Shown here: positions 61,949 to 64,000 of the stretch, piece after piece
How the letters are laid out: each line of letters starts with the position of its first letter
Numbering within the stretch: position 1 is the stretch's first letter
Assembly: GCF_007655005.1 (NCBI RefSeq)
Contig: NZ_SZVW01000004.1
Span: forward strand, 1 to 64,000
Origin: Streptomyces tibetensis
Lineage (GTDB): Bacteria; Actinomycetota; Actinomycetes; Streptomycetales; Streptomycetaceae
DNA: 64,000 nucleotides
Direction of reading: 5' to 3'
Made by a program: the position numbers and the translations under genes
Notes under the pieces: generated by a model
What the model was told of the DNA's origin: nothing
The model's database searches: none
The model's input: the letters and a program-made list of their open reading frames with translations, nothing else

Positions 61949-64000
61949 CTACTTCAGCAGCGCCGGGATCGTGCTCTCGTGTGCCTCGCGCAGCTCGGTC
62001 AGGGGGAGGGCGAACTCGCCCTGGACGTCGACCGTGTCGCCGTCGACGACACCGATGCGGGTGACCGGCAGGCCGCGCGCACCGCACATGTCGTTGAAGC
62101 GGACCTCTTCCGAGCGCGGTACGGCCACGATCGCGCGGCCCGCCGACTCGGAGAAGAGGAAGGTGAAGGCGTCCAGACCGTCCGGGACGATCAGGCGGGC
62201 GCCCTTCTCCCCGAGCAGGGCCGACTCGACGACCGCCTGGATCAGACCGCCGTCGGACAGGTCGTGCGCGGAGTCGATCATGCCGTCCCGGGAGGCGGAG
62301 ATCAGGATCTCCGCCAGCAGGCGCTCGCGCTCCAGGTCGACCTTCGGGGGCAGGCCGCCGAGGTGGTCGTGCACGACCTGGGACCAGGCCGAGCCGCCGA
62401 ACTCCTCACGCGTGTCGCCGAGGAGGTACAGCAGCTGGCCCTCCTCCTGGAAGGCGACCGGGGTACGGCGGGCGACGTCGTCGATGACGCCGAGGACCGC
62501 GACGACCGGGGTCGGGTGGATGGCCGCCTCGCCCGTCTGGTTGTAGAGGGAGACGTTGCCGCCGGTCACCGGCGTGCCGAGCTGCTGGCAGGCGTCGGCG
62601 AGACCGCGCACGGCCTCAGCGAACTGCCACATCACCGCCGGGTCCTCGGGCGAGCCGAAGTTCAGGCAGTCGGAGACGGCGAGCGGCTTGGCACCGGTGG
62701 TGGCGACGTTGCGGTACGCCTCCGCCAGGGCCAGCTGGGCGCCGTGGTACGGGTCGAGCTTGGCGTACCGGCCGTTGCCGTCCGTGGCGATGGCCACGCC
62801 GAGGCCGGTCTCCTCGTCGATCCGGATCATGCCGGAGTCCTCGGGCTGGGCGAGGACGGTGTTGCCCTGCACGAAGTGGTCGTACTGGCTGGTGATCCAG
62901 GACTTGGAGGCCTGGTTCGGGGAGCCGACCAGCTTCAGGACCTGGTCCTTCAGCTCCTCGGCGGTCGCCGGGCGGGGCAGCTTGTTCGCGTCGTCGGCCT
63001 GCAGCTCGTCCTGCCAGGACGGGCGGGCGTACGGGCGCTCGTAGACCGGGCCCTCGTGGGCGACCGTACGCGGGTCAACGTCGACGATCTTGCCGCCGTG
63101 CCAGTAGATCTCCAGGCGGTCGCCGTCGGTCACCTCACCGATGACGGTGGCGATGACGTCCCACTTCTCGCAGATCTCCAGGAAGCGGTCGACCTTCTCC
63201 GGCTCGACGACCGCGCACATGCGCTCCTGCGACTCGCTCATGAGGATTTCCTCGGGCGAGAGCGTGGAGTCGCGCAGGGGGACGTCGTCGAGGGTGACGC
63301 GCATGCCGCCGGAGCCGTTCGAGGCCAGCTCGCTCGTCGCGCAGGACAGGCCCGCCGCGCCGAGGTCCTGGATGCCGACGACCAGCTTCTCGGCGAAGGC
63401 CTCCAGGGTGCACTCGATGAGGAGCTTCTCCTGGAAGGGGTCGCCGACCTGCACGGCCGGGCGCTTCGAGGGCTTGGCGTCGTCGAAGGTCTCGGAGGCC
63501 AGGATCGAGGCGCCGCCGATGCCGTCGCCGCCGGTCCGGGCCCCGTACAGGATGACCTTGTTGCCCGCGCCGGACGCCTTCGCGAGGTGGATGTCCTCGT
63601 GCCGCATCACGCCGATGGCACCGGCGTTGACCAGCGGGTTGCCCTGGTAGCAGGCGTCGAAGACGACCTCGCCGCCGATGTTGGGCAGACCCAGGCAGTT
63701 GCCGTAGCCGCCGATGCCCGCGACGACGCCCGGCAGGACGCGCTTGGTGTCGGGGTGGTCGGCCGCGCCGAAGCGCAGCGGGTCGACCACGGCGACCGGG
63801 CGGGCGCCCATCGCGATGATGTCGCGCACGATGCCGCCGACACCGGTGGCCGCACCCTGGTAGGGCTCGACGTACGACGGGTGGTTGTGCGACTCGACCT
63901 TGAAGGTGACCGCGTAGCCCTGGCCGACGTCGACGACACCGGCGTTCTCGCCGATGCCGACGAGCATCGCGTCGGACTGGGGGGCCTTCTCGCCGAACTG
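61949..64000 (-). CDS. purL: Phosphoribosylformylglycinamidine synthase II (partial)
   Basis: The last 684 codons of FGAM synthase large subunit, fourth step of purine synthesis. The frame stays open to the window edge, so the true start lies beyond. Motifs: [60 protein letters not shown], and [11 protein letters not shown]. It should form a complex with PurQ and PurS. It ends in its own terminator, 126 bases downstream of the ArsR-type gene start. Confidence 0.96.
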   Translation of the reverse strand, partial: QFGEKAPQSDAMLVGIGENAGVVDVGQGYAVTFKVESHNHPSYVEPYQGAATGVGGIVRDIIAMGARPVAVVDPLRFGAADHPDTKRVLPGVVAGIGGYGNCLGLPNIGGEVVFDACYQGNPLVNAGAIGVMRHEDIHLAKASGAGNKVILYGARTGGDGIGGASILASETFDDAKPSKRPAVQVGDPFQEKLLIECTLEAFAEKLVVGIQDLGAAGLSCATSELASNGSGGMRVTLDDVPLRDSTLSPEEILMSESQERMCAVVEPEKVDRFLEICEKWDVIATVIGEVTDGDRLEIYWHGGKIVDVDPRTVAHEGPVYERPYARPSWQDELQADDANKLPRPATAEELKDQVLKLVGSPNQASKSWITSQYDHFVQGNTVLAQPEDSGMIRIDEETGLGVAIATDGNGRYAKLDPYHGAQLALAEAYRNVATTGAKPLAVSDCLNFGSPEDPAVMWQFAEAVRGLADACQQLGTPVTGGNVSLYNQTGEAAIHPTPVVAVLGVIDDVARRTPVAFQEEGQLLYLLGDTREEFGGSAWSQVVHDHLGGLPPKVDLERERLLAEILISASRDGMIDSAHDLSDGGLIQAVVESALLGEKGARLIVPDGLDAFTFLFSESAGRAIVAVPRSEEVRFNDMCGARGLPVTRIGVVDGDTVDVQGEFALPLTELREAHESTIPALLK

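Overview
This window is a stretch of actinobacterial chromosome, almost certainly Streptomyces. Coding regions are very GC-rich with strong G/C at third codon positions. The window carries bldC, valine dehydrogenase next to purM/purF/purL, an AfsR/SARP-type regulator, an NsdA-like sporulation regulator, and a perfect match to the Streptomyces parS core. From memory, the order ndh/atrA ... bldC, vdh, purM, purF, purL matches the conserved core of the S. coelicolor chromosome on one side of oriC; the parS site fits that position. No integrated phage or biosynthetic mega-cluster is visible. The only transposon trace is a TnpB stub beside tRNA genes.

Layout. 0.3-6.6 kb: MarR regulator divergent from an MFS exporter, a PAS/SpoIIE phosphatase, ndh, and a divergent TetR regulator (probable AtrA). 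7-17 kb: an ECF sigma factor fused to a zinc-finger, a membrane segment and an NPCBM domain, a SARP/NB-ARC/TPR regulator, an asparagine-synthase-like protein, and an NsdA-like regulator with a TTA codon. 17-25.4 kb: LhgO, TrmB, PrsW-like protease, aldo/keto reductase, an M23 peptidase behind a c-di-AMP (ydaO) riboswitch, initiator tRNA, and an inverted-order RibD-like protein. 25.4-26.8 kb: a MarR regulator and ribA, with three matching palindromes that tie the rib genes together. 26.9-33.7 kb: a stressosome-like cluster (RsbR, RsbS, RsbT, an ATPase/PP2C fusion, a GAF/SpoIIE phosphatase) between two related MarR genes, then a SigB/F-type sigma factor. 33.9-39.4 kb: a tightly coupled operon of two small secreted peptides, a DUF5819/SdpA-like protein, an HTTM (SdpB-like) membrane protein, a serine hydrolase, an FAD oxidoreductase with a TTA codon, and small proteins, facing a TrmB/LuxR-type regulator. 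41-46.3 kb: DEAD-box RNA helicase, lipoprotein, zincin and metallophosphoesterase. 46.4-51.7 kb: tRNAs Glu, Asp (parS), Phe, the TnpB stub, HrpA helicase, and a second tRNA-Asp followed by a decayed copy. 51.8-64 kb: a small protein, bldC, a hypothetical gene, vdh, a DUF3073 protein, purM, purF, META-domain lipoprotein, mycothiol-type protein, M23 peptidase, ArsR regulator and the 3' part of purL.

Two themes stand out. First, development and stress control is dense here: bldC, probable atrA, NsdA-like, SARP, ECF fusion, stressosome, two TTA (bldA-dependent) genes, and a riboswitch on a cell-wall hydrolase. Second, non-coding DNA is unusually repetitive. Five minus-strand genes have their own stop-codon region repeated in tandem just downstream. 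Three further arrays (about 51 bp, 52 bp and 6 bp units) fill intergenic spaces. The best candidate for an undescribed system is the Sdp-like secreted-peptide operon at 33.9-39.4 kb. All functional statements rest on reading motifs by eye; no database search was run.
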